Assembly (NCBI GenBank): GCA_031761405.1
Contig: JASEVX010000013.1
Coordinates: 54,799,136-54,863,135 of the forward strand
Length of the DNA stretch: 64,000 nt
Source: Serripes groenlandicus
Lineage: Eukaryota > Mollusca > Bivalvia > Cardiida > Cardiidae
Direction of reading: 5' to 3'
The translations under genes and the position numbers were made by a program. Below, one piece after another: positions 1 to 12,280 of this stretch (the first letter of the stretch is position 1; each line of letters starts with the position of its first letter). The notes below the pieces were generated by a model that worked only from the letters and a program-made list of their open reading frames with translations, was not told the DNA's origin and did no database searches.

Positions 1-197
1 AGTTTTTATGTGTCAGACGATGTATGTATGCTGATTAAGACCCAAAATCGATATACCCGGTTCAAACATATAATAAATATATTAATATATACTAGTAGTT
101 AACGTACAAACGCTACTTGAGACAATGGTGAAACTGTGCGTATGAAGATGATCATCCGGGTCGTTACTGTTCGTACATATAGATGTCCGAAATGTCA
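1..197. other. unassigned AT-rich sequence
   Basis: No gene, SINE head or tandem repeat seen. It precedes the first copy of the repeat that also flanks the other side of the satellite. Confidence 0.5.
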
Positions 198-760
198 GAT
201 GCGGCTGAAATATTTAAAATAAAACAAACACAGAATACAGACTGTTAAACCATTAAAGAAATGACAAAACAAACTATTTCAAAAAACTAGACGCTTTCTG
301 ACGACTCTCCTCAACGGGTCATATTGGTATATATGACGTTATTCTAATGGGGCTACAGCTCTAGTTTTTTGTTAAAAGATGCATATTATATGACTATATT
401 ACATGTAGACGGATTTTGAAGGCTCTGGTGAAACTGTGTGGATGTACAGCCTCGTCTGAGATGCGACTCAGGTGCACATCCATATAATTTCAAAAATCGT
501 CAAAACAAAGACCTTATCTTGCTTAACCCTTTCTCACTCAACCAATCTACGTCATGCGACTTCGATACTGTATCACCAAATATAAGGAACATCGCTATAA
601 AGTAAAGTTCATTAATTCAACAGAGTTGAAATATTTTGGCAAAAGTAGAAATTTCTCACAACGACGAATCTCTCCTTTTGCGTTTTCAAGTGGAAAAGGG
701 TTACTTCTTTAACATGATATCATCACAATGCCTTTTTGAAATGTAAACTGTGTTTACCAT
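198..760. repeat. satellite-flanking repeat, copy 1
   Basis: The stretch starting GATGCGGCTGAAATATTT and running to about 757 recurs near 8166-8795, and a related version lies at 6965-7525, all in the same orientation. The inner part (about 525-705) starts TTAACCCTTTCTCAC and ends near GGAAAAGGGTTAC, so it looks like a degraded member of the TTAA-flanked MITE family found throughout the window. Similarity stops where the 53-bp satellite starts. Confidence 0.7.
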
Positions 761-763
761 TTC

Positions 764-3700
764 TACATGATTCTCTCTGTTTACTACAAGAGGAACTAGA
801 TAAGCGTGCATCTTTCTACAGGATCATCTCTGCTTGCTACAAGAAGAACCAGATCAGCGTGCATTTTTCTACATAATCCTCTCTGTAAGTAACAAAAAGA
901 ACAAGATAGAGCGTGCATCTTTCTACAGGATCTTATCTGTTTGTTACAAGAAGGATACTCTCTGTTTGTTACAAGAAGAACAAGATCAGCATGAATCTTT
1001 CAACATAATCATCCCTGTTTGTTACAAGAAGGACAAGATCAGCGTACGTCTTTCTACATGGTTCTCTCTGTTTTGTACAAGAAGAACAAGATCAGCGTGC
1101 ATCTTTCTACATAGTTCTCTCCGTTTGTAAAATGAAGAACAAGATTAACGTGCATCTTTCTACAGGATCCTCTTTAATTGTAACAACATGGAAAAGACCA
1201 GCTTGCATCTTTCTACATGATCCTCCCTAATTGCTACAACATTGAAAAGATCAGCTTGCATCTTTCTACATGATCCTCTCTGTTTGTTACATCATGGACA
1301 AGATCAGGGTAGATCTTTCAACATGACCCTCTCTGTTTGTTAATAGAAGAACAATATCAGTTTGCATCTTTCTACAGGACCCTCTCTGATCTTTAGAAGA
1401 AGAACAAGTTCAGCGTGCATATTTCTACAGATTCCTCTATGTTGGTTACGAGGAGAACAAGATCAGCGTGCATCCTTCCACATGTTCCTCTCTGTTTGTT
1501 ATACGAAGAACAAGATCAGGTTGCATCCTTCCACAGGATCATCTTTGTTTGTTACAAGAATAAAACGATCAGCGTGCATCTTTCTAAAGGGTAAAGAAGA
1601 ACAAGATTAGCGTGCATCCTTCCACAGGATCATCTCTGTTTGTTACAAGAATAAAAAGATCAGCGTGCATCTTTCTACAGTATGCCTCTTTGTATACGAC
1701 CCTCTCTGTTTGTTACAAGAAGGACAAGATCAGCGTACATCTTTCTACAGGATCCTCTTTGTTTGATACAAGAAGAACAAGATCAGTGGACCTCTTTTGA
1801 CAAGATCCTTCTGTTAATTTAAAGAAGAACAAGATCAGTGGGCCTCTTTCTACAAGATCCCCTATGTTAGTTAAAAGAAGAACAAGATCCGTGGGCCTCA
1901 TTCTACAGATCACCTCTGTTAGTTAAAATAAGAACAAGATCAGTGAGCCTCTTTCTACAAGATGCCCTCTTTTAGATACAAGAAGAACAAGATCAGCGGG
2001 CATTTTTCTAAAAGATCCTCTCTGTTTGTTACAAGTAGAACAAGATCAGTGTGCAACTTTCTACAGGATCCTCTTTATTTGATACAAGAAGAACAAGAAC
2101 AGCGTGCATCTTTCTACAGGTTAATAATGTCTGTTCGTTAAAAAAAGTACAAGATCAGCGTGCATCTTTCTACAGGTTTATGTATGTTCTTTAAAAGAAT
2201 AACAAGATCAGTGTACTTCTTTCAACATGATCCTCTCTGTTTGTTACAAGAAGAACAAGATTAACCTACATCTTTCTACAGAATCCTCTCTGTTTCTTAC
2301 AAGAATAACAATATCAGCATGCATGTTTCTACACGATCCTCTCTGTTTGGTACAAGAAGAACAAGATCAGCGTACATCTTTCTACATATTCCTCTACGTT
2401 TGTTACAACAAGAACATGATAAGCGTGCATCTTTCTACAGGATCCTCTCTGTTTGATACAAGAATAACAAGATCAGCATGCATCTTTCTACATAGTCCTA
2501 TCCGTTTGTTACAAGAATAACAAGATTAACCTACATCTTTCTACAGGATCCTCTCTGTTTGGTACATGAATAACAAGATCAGCATGCATATTTCTACACG
2601 ATGCTCTCTGTTTGATACAAGAAGAACAAGATCAGCGTACATCTTTCTACATAGTCCTCTCCGTTTGTTACAAAAAGAACAAGACAAGCGTGCATCTTTC
2701 TACACGATCCTCTCTGTTTGTTACAATAATGACAAGATCAGCGTGCATCTTTCTACATGATCCTCTCTGTTTGATACAAGAAGAACAAGATCAGCGTGCA
2801 TCTTTCTACATAGTCCTCTCCGTTTGTTACAATAATAACAAGATTAACCTACATCTTTCTACAGGATCCCCTCTGTTTGTTACAAGAAGAACAAGATAAA
2901 CCTACATCTTTCTACAGGATACTCTCTGTTTGTTACAAGAAGAACAAGATCAGCATGCATATTTCTACACTATCCTCTCTGTTTGATACAAGAAGAACAA
3001 GATCAGCGTACATCTTTCTACATAGTCCTCTCCGTTTGTTACAAAAAGAACAAGATAAGCGTGCATCTTTCTACACGATCCTCTCAGTTTGTTACAATAA
3101 TAACAAGATCAGCGTGCATCTTTCTACATGATCCTCTCTGTTTGATACAAGAAGAACAAGATCAGCGTGCATCTTTCTACATAGTCCTCTCCGTTTGTTA
3201 CAATAATAACAAGATTAACCTACATCTTTCTACAGGATCCCCTCTGTTTGTTACAAGAAGAACAAGATTAACCTACATCTTTCTACAGGATCCTCTCTGT
3301 TTGTTACATGAATAACAAGATCAGCATGCATATTTCTACACGATCCTCTCTGTTTGTTACAAGAAGAACAAGATCAGCGTACATATTTCTACAGGATCCT
3401 CTCTGTTTATTACAAGAATGACAAGATCAGCATGCATATTTCTACACGATCCTCTCTGTTTGAAACAAGAAGGACAAGATCAGCGTACATCTTTCTAAAT
3501 AGTCCTCTCCGTTTGTTACAAAAAGAACAAGATAAGCCTTCATCTTTATACATGATCCTCTCTGTTTGATAAGAGAATAACAAGATCAGCGTACATCTTT
3601 CTACCGGATCCATTCTAATTGTTACACCATGGAAAAGATCAGCTTGCATCTTTATACATGAACTTCTCCGTTTGTTTTAAGAAGAACAAGATCAGCTTGC

Positions 3701-6700
3701 ATCTTCCTACGGAATCCTCTCTGTTTGTTATATCATGGACAAGATCGGGGTAGATCTTTCAACATGATCCTCTATGTTTGTTAAAAGAAGAACAATATTA
3801 GTTTACATCTTTCTATAGGACCCTCTCTGATTTTAAGAAGATAAACAAGTTCAGCGTGCATCTTTCTACAGGATCCTCTCTGTTTGTTACAAGAAGAAAA
3901 ATATCAGCGTGCATCTTTTTACATCATTCTCCCTGTTTGTTACAAGAAGGACAAGATCAGCGTGCATATTTCTACATCATCTTCTCTGTTTGAAACATGA
4001 AGAACAAGATCAGCGTGCATCTTTCTACATAATCCTCTCTGTTTAAAACAAGATGTATGAGATCAGCGTGTATCTTTCTACATCATCCTCTCTGTTTGAA
4101 ACAAGACTAACCAGATCAGCGTGCATCTTTCTACATCATCCTCTCTGTTTGTTACATGAAGTATAAGATCAGTGTGTATCTTTCTACATCATCCTCTCTG
4201 TTTGAAACAAGAATAACATGATCAGTATGCTTCTTTCTACAGGATCCTCCCTGTTTGATATAAGAAATACAATATCAATGTGCGTCTTTCTACAGGACTC
4301 TCTCTGTTTGGTACAAGTAGAACAAGATCAGCGTGCATATTTCTACAGGATCATATATGTTTGTTAAAAGAAGAACAAGATCAGCGTGCATCTTGCTACA
4401 GGATCTTCTCTGTTAATTAAAAGAAGAACAAGATCAGTGGGCCTCTTTCTACAAGATCCCCTGTGTTAGTTAAAAGAAGAACAAGATCAGTGCGCCTCTT
4501 TCTACAGTATCCTCTCTGTTAGTTAAAAGAAGTACAAGATCAGTGCGCCTCTTTCTACAAGATCCTCTCTGTTAGTTAAAAGAAGTGCAAGATCAGTGCG
4601 CTTCATTCTACTAGATCCCCTCTGTTAGTTAAAAGAAGAACATGATCAGTGGTCCTCTTTCTACAAGATCCTCTCTGTTAGTTAAAAGAAGAACAAGACC
4701 TTTGCTTCTCTTTCTACAAGATCCTCTCTGTTAGTTAAAATAAGTACAAGATCAGTGGGCCTCTTTCTACAAGATCCTCTCTGTTAGTTACAAGAAGAAC
4801 AAGATCAGTGGTCCTCTTTCTACAAGATCCTATCTGTTAGTTAAAAGAAGAACAAGACCATTGCTTCTCTTTCTACAAGATCCTCTCTGTAAGTTAAAAG
4901 AAGAACAAGATCAGTGCTTCTCTTTCTATAGATCTTCTCTGTTAGTTAAAAGAAGAACAAGATCAGTGGGCCTCTTTCTACAAGATCCTCTCTGTTCTCT
5001 GTTAGTTAAAAGAAGAACAAGATCAGTGCGCCTCTTTCTATAGGACCCTCTCTGATTTTAAGAAGATGAACAAGTTCAACGTGCATCTTTCTACAGGATC
5101 CTCTCTGTTTGTTACAAGAATAACAATATCAGCCTGCATCTTTTAACATCATCTTCTCTGTTTGTTACAAAAAGGACAAGATCAGTGTGCATCTTTCTAC
5201 ATCATCCTCTCTGTTTGAAACATGAAGGACAAGATCAGCGTGCATCTTTCTACATAATCCTCTCTGTTTGAAACAAGAAGTATGAAATCAGTGTGTATCT
5301 TTCTACATCATCCTCTCTGTTTAAAACAAGAATAACCAGATCAGCTTGCATCATTCTACATCATCCTCTCTGTTTGTTACATGAAGTATATGATCAGTGT
5401 GTATCTTTCTACATTATCCTCTCTGTTTGTAACAAGAATAACATGATCAGTATGCTTCTTTCTACAGGATCATCTCTGTTTGATACAAGAAAACAATATC
5501 AATGTGCGTCTTTCTACAGGACTCTCTCTGTTTGTTCCAAGAAGAACAAGATCAGCGTGCATTTTTCTACAGGATCATATATGTTTGTTAAAAGAAGAAC
5601 AAGATCAGCGTGCATCTTGCTACAGGATCTACTCTGTTAATTAAAAGAAGAACAAGATCAGTGGTCCTCTTTCTACAAGATCCCCTCTGTTCGTTTCAAG
5701 AAGAACACGATCAGTGGTTCTCTTTCTACAGTATCCTCTCTGTTAGTTAAAAGAAGTACAAGGTCAGTGCGCCTCTTTCTACAAAATCCCCTCTGTTAGT
5801 TAAAAGAAGTACAAGATCAGTGGGCCTCTTTCTACAAGATCCTCTCTGTTAGTTAAAAGAAGAAAAAGATCAGTGCTTCTTTTTCTATAGATCTTTTCTG
5901 TTAGTTAAAAGAAGAACAAGATCAGTGGGCCTCTTTCTACAAGATCCTCTCTGTTAGTTAAAAGAAGAACAAGACCAGTGCGCCTCTTTCTATAGATCCC
6001 TTCTGCTAATTAAAAGAAGAACAAGATCATAGGGCCTCTTTCTACAAGATACTCTCTGTTATATAAATGAAGATCACGATCAGTGCGTCTCTTTCTATAG
6101 ATCCACTCTGTTAGTTAAAAGAAGAACAAGATCAGTGGGCCTCTTTATACAAGATCCCCTCTGTTAGTTAAAAGACAAACAAGATCAGTTGACCTATTTC
6201 TATAAGATCCTCTCTGTAAGTTCAAAGAAGAAGAAGATCAGTTGGCCTATTTCTATAAGATCCTCTCTGTTAGTTAAAAGAAGAACAAGATCATTGGGCC
6301 TCTTTCTACAGATCTCCTCTGTTAGTTAAAATAAGAAAAAGATCAGTGAGCATCTTTCTACAAGATCCCCTCTGTTAGATACAAGAAGAAGATCTAAAAG
6401 ATCATCTGTGTGTGTTACAAGTAGACAAATATCAGCGTGCATCTTTATACATGATCCTCATTATTTGATACAAGAAGAACAGGATCAGCGTACATCTTTC
6501 TACAGGTTCTTGTACGTTTATTAAAAGAAGAACAAGATCGATGTGCTTCTTTCTACATGATCCTCTCTGTTTGTTACAAGAAGAACAGGATCAGCGTGCA
6601 TCTTTCTACAGGTTTTTGTAAGTTTATTAAAAGAAGAACAAGATCGGTGTGCTTCTTTCTACAGGATTCTCTCTGTTTGTTACAAGAAGAACAAGATCAG

Positions 6701-6900
6701 TGTGCATATTTCTACAGAATCCTCATTATTTGATACAAGAAGAACAGGATCAGCGTGCATTTTTCTACATGTTATTGTAAGTTTATTAAAAGAAGAACAA
6801 GATCGGTGTGCTTCTTTCTACAGGATACTCTCTGTTTGTTATATGAAGAACAAGATCAGCGTGCATCTTTGTGCATCTTTGTGCATCTTTCTACAATATC
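764..6900. repeat. 53-bp satellite array, about 115 units
   Basis: Tandem units of about 53 bp run without interruption. A typical unit reads GTTTGTTACAAGAAGAACAA then GATCAGCGTGCATCTTTCTA then CAGGATCCTCTCT. At least two unit types alternate in blocks: one with GTTTGTTAC and CGTGCATC, one with GTTAGTTAA and GTGGGCCTC. Short open frames of 60-115 codons arise because the unit contains few stops. The unit length is not a multiple of three and no single frame persists, so I do not call them genes. Confidence 0.97.
2581..3430. repeat. 371-bp higher-order repeat inside the satellite
   Basis: The marker AGCATGCATATTTCTACAC recurs at 2581, 2952 and 3323, exactly 371 bp (7 x 53) apart, and again at 3429 (2 x 53 further). 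The seven units between markers match position by position with few differences. This is the signature of unequal exchange in seven-unit blocks. Confidence 0.9.
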
Positions 6901-6964
6901 ATGAACCCCGGATGCTGTCCAAATAAAAATCATAATCTATAGTGGAAACAGGCTACGAGTACGT

Positions 6965-7525
6965 AGAAAATAAACACATTATGAAATGACAAAACAACCC
7001 CTTTCAAACAGACGCTATCTGACGACTCTCCTCAACGGATCATATAACGGTATTTTAACGTCAACCTAATGGAACTACAGTTCTAGTTGTTTGTTAAAAG
7101 ATGCATATGTGACTATATTACGTGTAGGCGGATTTTGAAGGCTCTGGTGAAGCTGTGTGGATGTCCAGCCTCGTCTGAGACTTTATTGTACGCAGATGCA
7201 ATAAGACCCCAACTCGCTTGACGCGACTCAGGTGCACATTCATACAATTTCAAAAATCGGCAAAACAAAGACCTTATTTTGCTTAACCCTTTCTCACAAA
7301 ACCAATCTACGTCATGGGACTTCGAAACTGTATCACCAAAGATAAGGCACATTGCTATAAAATAAAGTTCATTAATTCAACAGGGTTGAAATATTTTGGC
7401 AAACGTATAAATTTATCACAACGCCGAATTTCGCATTTTGACACAAATATAATAATAGACGTTTTGTGCAGATACGCCAAGATGCGTTTTCAAGTGGAAA
7501 AGGGTTACGATGATTTATTCAGATG
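6965..7525. repeat. satellite-flanking repeat, copy 2
   Basis: Similar to 198-760 and 8166-8795 in the same orientation. It contains an extra stretch around GAGACTTTATTGTACGCA that is shared with copy 3 but missing from copy 1. The last 240 bp begin with TTAACCCTTTCTCAC and end with GTGGAAAAGGGTTAC, a degraded TTAA-flanked MITE. Confidence 0.7.
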
Positions 7526-7526
7526 A

Positions 7527-7990
7527 TTGGCAAGAGGTGAACGTACCGGTACTAGCATCATTTCTCTTCCATCATCCAGTCAATTATGTAGTCTACCTGG
7601 AAAGGTAGCCAGTTGCATGGAACACTGTTGGGTACCGGTGCGAGAACGCAGGGAAATACATGGTTGAAGAAACTGGCCCCCGTGATATAACTGAAATAAT
7701 GTTGAATACGAAACTGAACTCTATTCAAATGAAGACGTGAAGGCTAGTTTTAACATAAAAGATGATTGACAAGAGGTGAACGTACCTAGCATCATTTCTC
7801 TTTCATCATTAGTCAATGTATGAAGTCTACCTGGAAAGGTAGCCAGTTGTATAGAAGAATGTTAAGTACCAGTGCGAGAAAGCAGGGAAATACATGGTTG
7901 AGGGAACTGGCCGTCGTGATATAACTGAAATAATGTAGAAAACGAAGCTAAACTCCATTCAAATGAAGACGCGAAGGCTAGTTTTTACTT
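7527..7990. repeat. tandem duplication, about 239-bp unit, with SINE-like tail
   Basis: Two consecutive copies begin GGCAAGAGGTGAACGTACC (about 7527) and GACAAGAGGTGAACGTACC (about 7766). Each ends in GTGATATAACTGAAATAATG, the tail motif of the tRNA-derived SINEs in this window. No tRNA-like head is visible, so these are probably SINE 3' parts duplicated in place. Confidence 0.65.
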
Positions 7991-8162
7991 AAAAGTTAAT
8001 TTTTCCCAGTAGTATAACAAATTTGTATTAGGTCACGCACAAGTTGCGTTAATTTTTCAGCAAATTCTGTTAAACAAAGTACAGTTCTTCAATAGTGTTG
8101 AAAACGTTGTTGAAAAAAGGATATAGCACATTTTGCAGCTTTACTTTCAAATGTCTTCTGCT

Positions 8163-8795
8163 GGAGATGCGGCTGAAATATTTAAAATAAAACAAACACA
8201 GAATACAGACTGTTAAACCATTTAAGAAATGACAAAACAAACTATTTCAAAAAACTAGACGCTTTCTGACGACTCTCCTCAACGGGTCATATTGGTATAT
8301 ATGACGTCATTCTAATGGGCTACAATTCTAATTTTTTGTTAAAAGATGCATATATGACTATATTACGTGTAGACGGATTTTAAAGGCTCTGGTGAAGCTG
8401 TGTGGATGTACAGCTTCGTCTGAGACTTTATTGTACGCATATGCAATAAGACCCCAGCTCGCTTGACGCGACTCAGGTGCACGGTCATACAATTTCAAAA
8501 ATCGTCAAAACAAAGCCCTTATCTTGCTTAACTCGTTCTCACAAAACCAATCAACGTCATGCGACTTCGAAACAGTATCACCAAAGATAAGGAACATTGC
8601 TATAAAGTAAAGACCATTAATTCAACAGAGTTGAAATATTTTGGCAAAAGTAGAAATTTCTCACAACGACGAATCTCTCCTTTTGACTAACATATAATAA
8701 TAGACGTTTTGTGCAGATACGCCAAGATGCGTTTTCAAGTGGAAAATGGTTACTTCTTTAACATGATATCATCACAATGCCTTTTTGAAATGTAT
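8163..8795. repeat. satellite-flanking repeat, copy 3
   Basis: Closest relative of 198-760. Similarity covers GATGCGGCTGAAATATTT through TTTTTGAAATGTATAC and stops at about 8795. A degraded TTAA-family MITE forms its second half (about 8528-8755). Confidence 0.7.
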
Positions 8796-9077
8796 ACTTT
8801 GTTTACCCTTTCCCTGCTGTACGCGACTTGAATGTGTTATGTAAAGCACGGATTAAACAATTTCCAAGTTGAGACGGATGCTAAATAGACAGCTTTTGAA
8901 ATTATTTTTGGGAAAGGTGAAGGTGCTCCCTATGAGAAATTTCTTCTTTTGCTTCAATCATTTCAGCTATTATAAGTAATTGTACTTTACATACTGTGTC
9001 TGCAAGTGGTAAATGGTATATACAGCAATAGGATTTGTTTTGGCAAAATTACAAATTTCAATGACAAACATTATGCC
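8796..9077. other. unassigned sequence
   Basis: No coding frame or repeat recognised between the flanking repeat and the 49-bp satellite. Confidence 0.4.
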
Positions 9078-9616
9078 TCCGGATCTGATATATGCACAAT
9101 CATATCTCTATTAGCATTGACATCCGGCCGGATCTAATACATGCACAATCATATCTCTATTAGCATTGAAATCCTGCCGGATCTGATACATGCACAATCA
9201 TATCTCTATTAGCATTGAAATCCGGCCGGATCTGATACATGCACAATCATATCTCTATTAGCATTGAAATCCAGCCGGATCTGATACATGCACAATTATA
9301 TCTCTATTAGCATTGAAAGCCGGCCGGATCTGATACATGCACAATTAAATCTCTATTAAGATTGAAATCCGGCCGGATCTGATACATGCACAATTATATC
9401 TCTATTAGCATTGAAATCCGGCCGGATCTGATACATGCACAATTAAATCTCTATTAACATTGAAATCCGGCCGGATCTGATACATGCACAATTATATCTC
9501 TATTAGCATTGAAATCCGGCCGGATCTTATACATGCACAATCATATCTCTATTAACATTGAAATCCGGCTGGATCTGATACATGCACAATTATATCTCTA
9601 TTAGCATTGAAATCCG
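9078..9616. repeat. 49-bp satellite, 11 units
   Basis: Units of 49 bp, for example CTGATACATGCACAATTATA followed by TCTCTATTAGCATTGAAATC. Neighbouring units differ at one or two sites. Each junction carries the 12-bp perfect palindrome ATCCGGCCGGAT, with a few decayed versions. Confidence 0.95.
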
Positions 9617-10420
9617 GGTTGTGGACGATAGGAAAAATGGGAATAGACCCCAAAATATGCAGAATTGTTGAGCCACTCCAAAAGCCATGACCTTTCCTTC
9701 CTACTCATACCGCCACCTAAAGTCGCGTACGAGGTCTGAGAGCTATGAAAAGTATACCATCCAATAAAAAGGTCCCTGCGGTTGTCACCCAATCTATAGC
9801 TCCCTGCAGTTGTTGTAATAAAATGTTGGGCACAGCAATCCAACGTTCTGGTAGGGTTTTGGACGATAGGAAAAACGGGAATAGACCCAAAATATGAAGA
9901 ATTTCTGAGCCACTCCAAAAACCATGACATTTCCTTCCTATTCCCATCGACACCTGAAGTCGCGTACGAGGTCTAAGAGCTATGCAAAGTATACCATCCA
10001 ATCTAAAGGTCCCTGTGGTTGTTGTAATTTAGAGTTTGGCACAGCAATCCAACGTTCTGTTAGGGTTTTAAACGATAGGAAAAACGGGAATAGACTTACA
10101 AATAAGCAAACTTTCTGAGCCACTCCAAAGACCATGACTTTTCCTTCCTATTCCTATCGACACCTGAAGTCGAGTTCGAGATCTGAGAGCAATGAAAAGA
10201 ATATCACCCAATCTATAGCTCCCTGCAGTTGTTGAAATAAAAAGTTGGGTATAGCAATCTAACGTTCTGGTAGGGTTTTGGACGATAGGAAAAACGGTAA
10301 TAGACCCCAAAATATGCAGAATTTCTGAGCCACTCCGAAAACCATGACCTTTCCTTCCTATTCATATCGACACCTGAAGTCCTGTACGAGGTCTGGGAGC
10401 AATTAATAGTAAATTCTTCT
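9617..10420. repeat. tandem repeat, about 210-bp unit, 4 copies
   Basis: Copies marked by TAGGGTTTTGGACGATAGG or variants start near 9617, 9851, 10060 and 10270 (spacing 209-210 bp; the first copy is about 29 bp longer). Open frames of 64-109 codons on both strands follow the repeat and are not conserved between copies, so I do not call a gene. Confidence 0.9.
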
Positions 10421-10672
10421 TCTTTAGGCCTTACCATACTAGTAGGCTGCCTTACACTATAATACGGTAAGAACCACAGTTAGCCTACGAGTATCAGAAG
10501 GGTTAAAACAAAATATTCTGTTTAATATAACCACAAAAGCTGAAAAAAGAAATTGTTAAAATAGTCACATTTTAAAATAACATCAGTTTGTTACCTTGGT
10601 TCCAGTGTCCTTTGTATCAATGATGAAGCAGGACTTTCCTAGATGTTTCGACAACGTGATTGTCTAATAATA
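10421..10672. other. unassigned sequence
   Basis: AT-rich, no gene or repeat recognised. Confidence 0.4.
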
Positions 10673-10930
10673 TGAGCTGAATTACGAGAAGACCAACATT
10701 ATGGCTCCTGTGTAATGTGTCGACCCAGATCAGCCTGCGTAGTCCTCAGAGGCTAATCCGGGCCGACACATTCCGTTTCAGGGGGATAGAGGTATAGAGT
10801 AATGATTTCTGATACAAACAATCCATAGAAGGCGAACAGTGTCTGTCTGGATTAGCCTACGCGGCATGCTTAGGCTGATCAGGGGCGATATTTTACTTTC
10901 ACAATGTTTGTTTTCTCGCGGAACGGCTCA
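10673..10930 (+). mobile_element. foldback MITE, family 1 (TGAGCC...GGCTCA)
   Basis: Member of a family of about 250 bp whose ends are inverted copies of each other: in better copies TGAGCCGTCCCGCGAGAAAA at one end and TTTTCTCGCGGGACGGCTCA at the other. The inside carries GATCAGCCTGCG and GCTGATCCGGG as further inverted stretches. I use + for copies in which ATTCCGTCTCAGGGGGATAG reads forward. The left end of this copy is degraded. No protein is encoded. Confidence 0.85.
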
Positions 10931-10935
10931 TATCT

Positions 10936-11068
10936 ACGATAACACGGATTGTTCCAGATTGTATTCCTCCGCGGGAAACGTCTCGTGACATGAGTACTGT
11001 CACGTGGTGTAATACGATAACACGGATTGTTCCAGATTGTATTCCTCCGCGGGAAACGTCTCGTGTCA
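10936..11068. repeat. 78-bp tandem duplication
   Basis: ACGATAACACGGATTGTTCC occurs at 10936 and 11014. About 55 bp after each start are nearly identical, up to GGGAAACGTCTCGTG. Confidence 0.85.
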
Positions 11069-11169
11069 GTACCCATTTGTTATGAAACCGCAGAAGACGG
11101 ATTTCTACAAATGGACGGCCTATTTTTACAGATTAATTATAGATCGAAACAAAATAAACTGACTAAATT

Positions 11170-11396
11170 CTAACCCATATATAGATGTATTTTGACGTAA
11201 TTGCAGCAATCGTTTTTTGACAACATTATGACAAAAAAACGAAATTGCTCATTATAAGCGATTTCTTCTTTTTGTTATTACAATGTGTTCAACACTTTTC
11301 TATAATTGAAGTACTATCTATAGAGATATTTCCTATTGATGCCTAGATGTTTTCAAGGTCGTCTGTTGCAGATTAGTTCTATATGGGAAAGGGTAA
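11170..11396. mobile_element. foldback MITE, family 2 (TTAA-flanked), degraded
   Basis: Family 2 elements run from TTAACCCTTTCCC to GGGAAAGGGTTAA. They have GCAGCAGACGACTTT near one end, AAAGTCGTCTGCTGC near the other, and an inner hairpin GAAATTGCTCATTATGAGCA. This copy keeps the inner hairpin and the GTCGTCTGTTGCAGATTAG end. The left end is poor. Confidence 0.7.
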
Positions 11397-11459
11397 AGAG
11401 TGTCGTTGATAACAAAGTCATACTGTTGACACGCCGTATGTATTCATCGAGTAATTAGT

Positions 11460-11637
11460 TATCCCTTTACCACATACAAAACATCTGTAGCGGACGACTT
11501 TTACAACGTCTCGGCAACAAATTGGAAATTCTTTATAAATCAAAGTATAAACATTGAATCGAGTTGAAAACATAATGTTTCAAAAGTTATATGCTACAAA
11601 TGCTTCAAACGCGTCTGTGGGTTTGAAAAGGATTATT
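11460..11637. mobile_element. family 2 MITE remnant without inner hairpin
   Basis: Begins ATCCCTTTACCACATACA and contains GCGGACGACTTTTACAAC. Its right end is weakly preserved (GTGGGTTTGAAAAGG). Confidence 0.5.
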
Positions 11638-11678
11638 TTAGGTTTGAGTTGCTCGGAACTTTGATTCTCCACAGTTCT

Positions 11679-11696
11679 TTAAGGGGTCATATAACA
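11679..11696 (+). repeat. left 18-bp direct repeat flanking module copy 1
   Basis: TTAAGGGGTCATATAACA is repeated exactly at 15486-15503. The two copies bracket the endonuclease/transposase module. It may be a long target-site duplication, or a terminal motif of a larger element that starts with TTAA; I cannot decide from two ends. Confidence 0.8.
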
Positions 11697-11963
11697 TAAG
11701 GTACATTTGTGGTTTTACATTTTCTTGAATTTGCACCCAAAACACCCTAATTTAAGAAATTACAGCCTTTTCTGATCACATAATGTTGATTGTGTTGCTC
11801 TAAGGCTCTTATTTGTTATGAAAAAATGCATATGAACAAGGAAGATAATCCAAACATCACACAAAGTGCAGATTTCTAAGGAAACTCATGCATTTAAAGC
11901 CGTCTTTTGTTATGATTTTTGGGGTGAAATTACAGGTTCTTTGTATCAAATGAATGACTTTTT

Positions 11964-12015
11964 GGCCGGATTGCTTAAGCAATTCCGGTCTATAGATTGG
12001 CGATGTCCGTCTGTC

Positions 12016-12047
<32 letters not shown>

Positions 12048-12243
12048 AACATTTTGGTTAAAGTTTTAGGTTAGGCAAAATGGTTAAAGTTTCTGGTTAA
12101 GCAAAATCTCAGCACAAGAAAGGGTTGCAAACTTGAAACTTTGCCTGAAGGTAACCAGTAACAAGTTCTATTGATTTCTATTGTTACTTTGACCTTGACC
12201 TTAGTTTGTCGATTTTCAAGGTCAAATTGCCGACAATCCGGCC
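11964..12243. mobile_element. small nested insertion with GGCCGGATTG termini
   Basis: Missing from module copy 2. It begins GGCCGGATTG and ends CAATCCGGCC, a 10-bp perfect inverted repeat. Inside are a palindromic GGATTGCTTAAGCAATTCC and a (GTCT)n run at about 12006-12045. Copies 1 and 2 realign near 12268, so some bases right of the inverted repeat also belong to the insertion or its scar. Confidence 0.75.
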
Positions 12244-12280
12244 TTACCGTCTTCAGCGGTTTCTTGTTGTATATTTGTTG

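Noticed and set aside
834..6926. Many Cys- and Ser-rich frames of 60-115 codons in the 53-bp satellite
   Set aside because: They change frame with every unit-length shift, exist on both strands and only reflect the repeat.
9078..9616. CRISPR-like array
   Set aside because: Units are directly adjacent and nearly identical, without spacers; the window is eukaryotic.
12206..12280. 25-codon upstream extension of the copy 1 endonuclease
   Set aside because: It starts at TTG, lies largely in or next to the nested insertion and is absent in copy 2.
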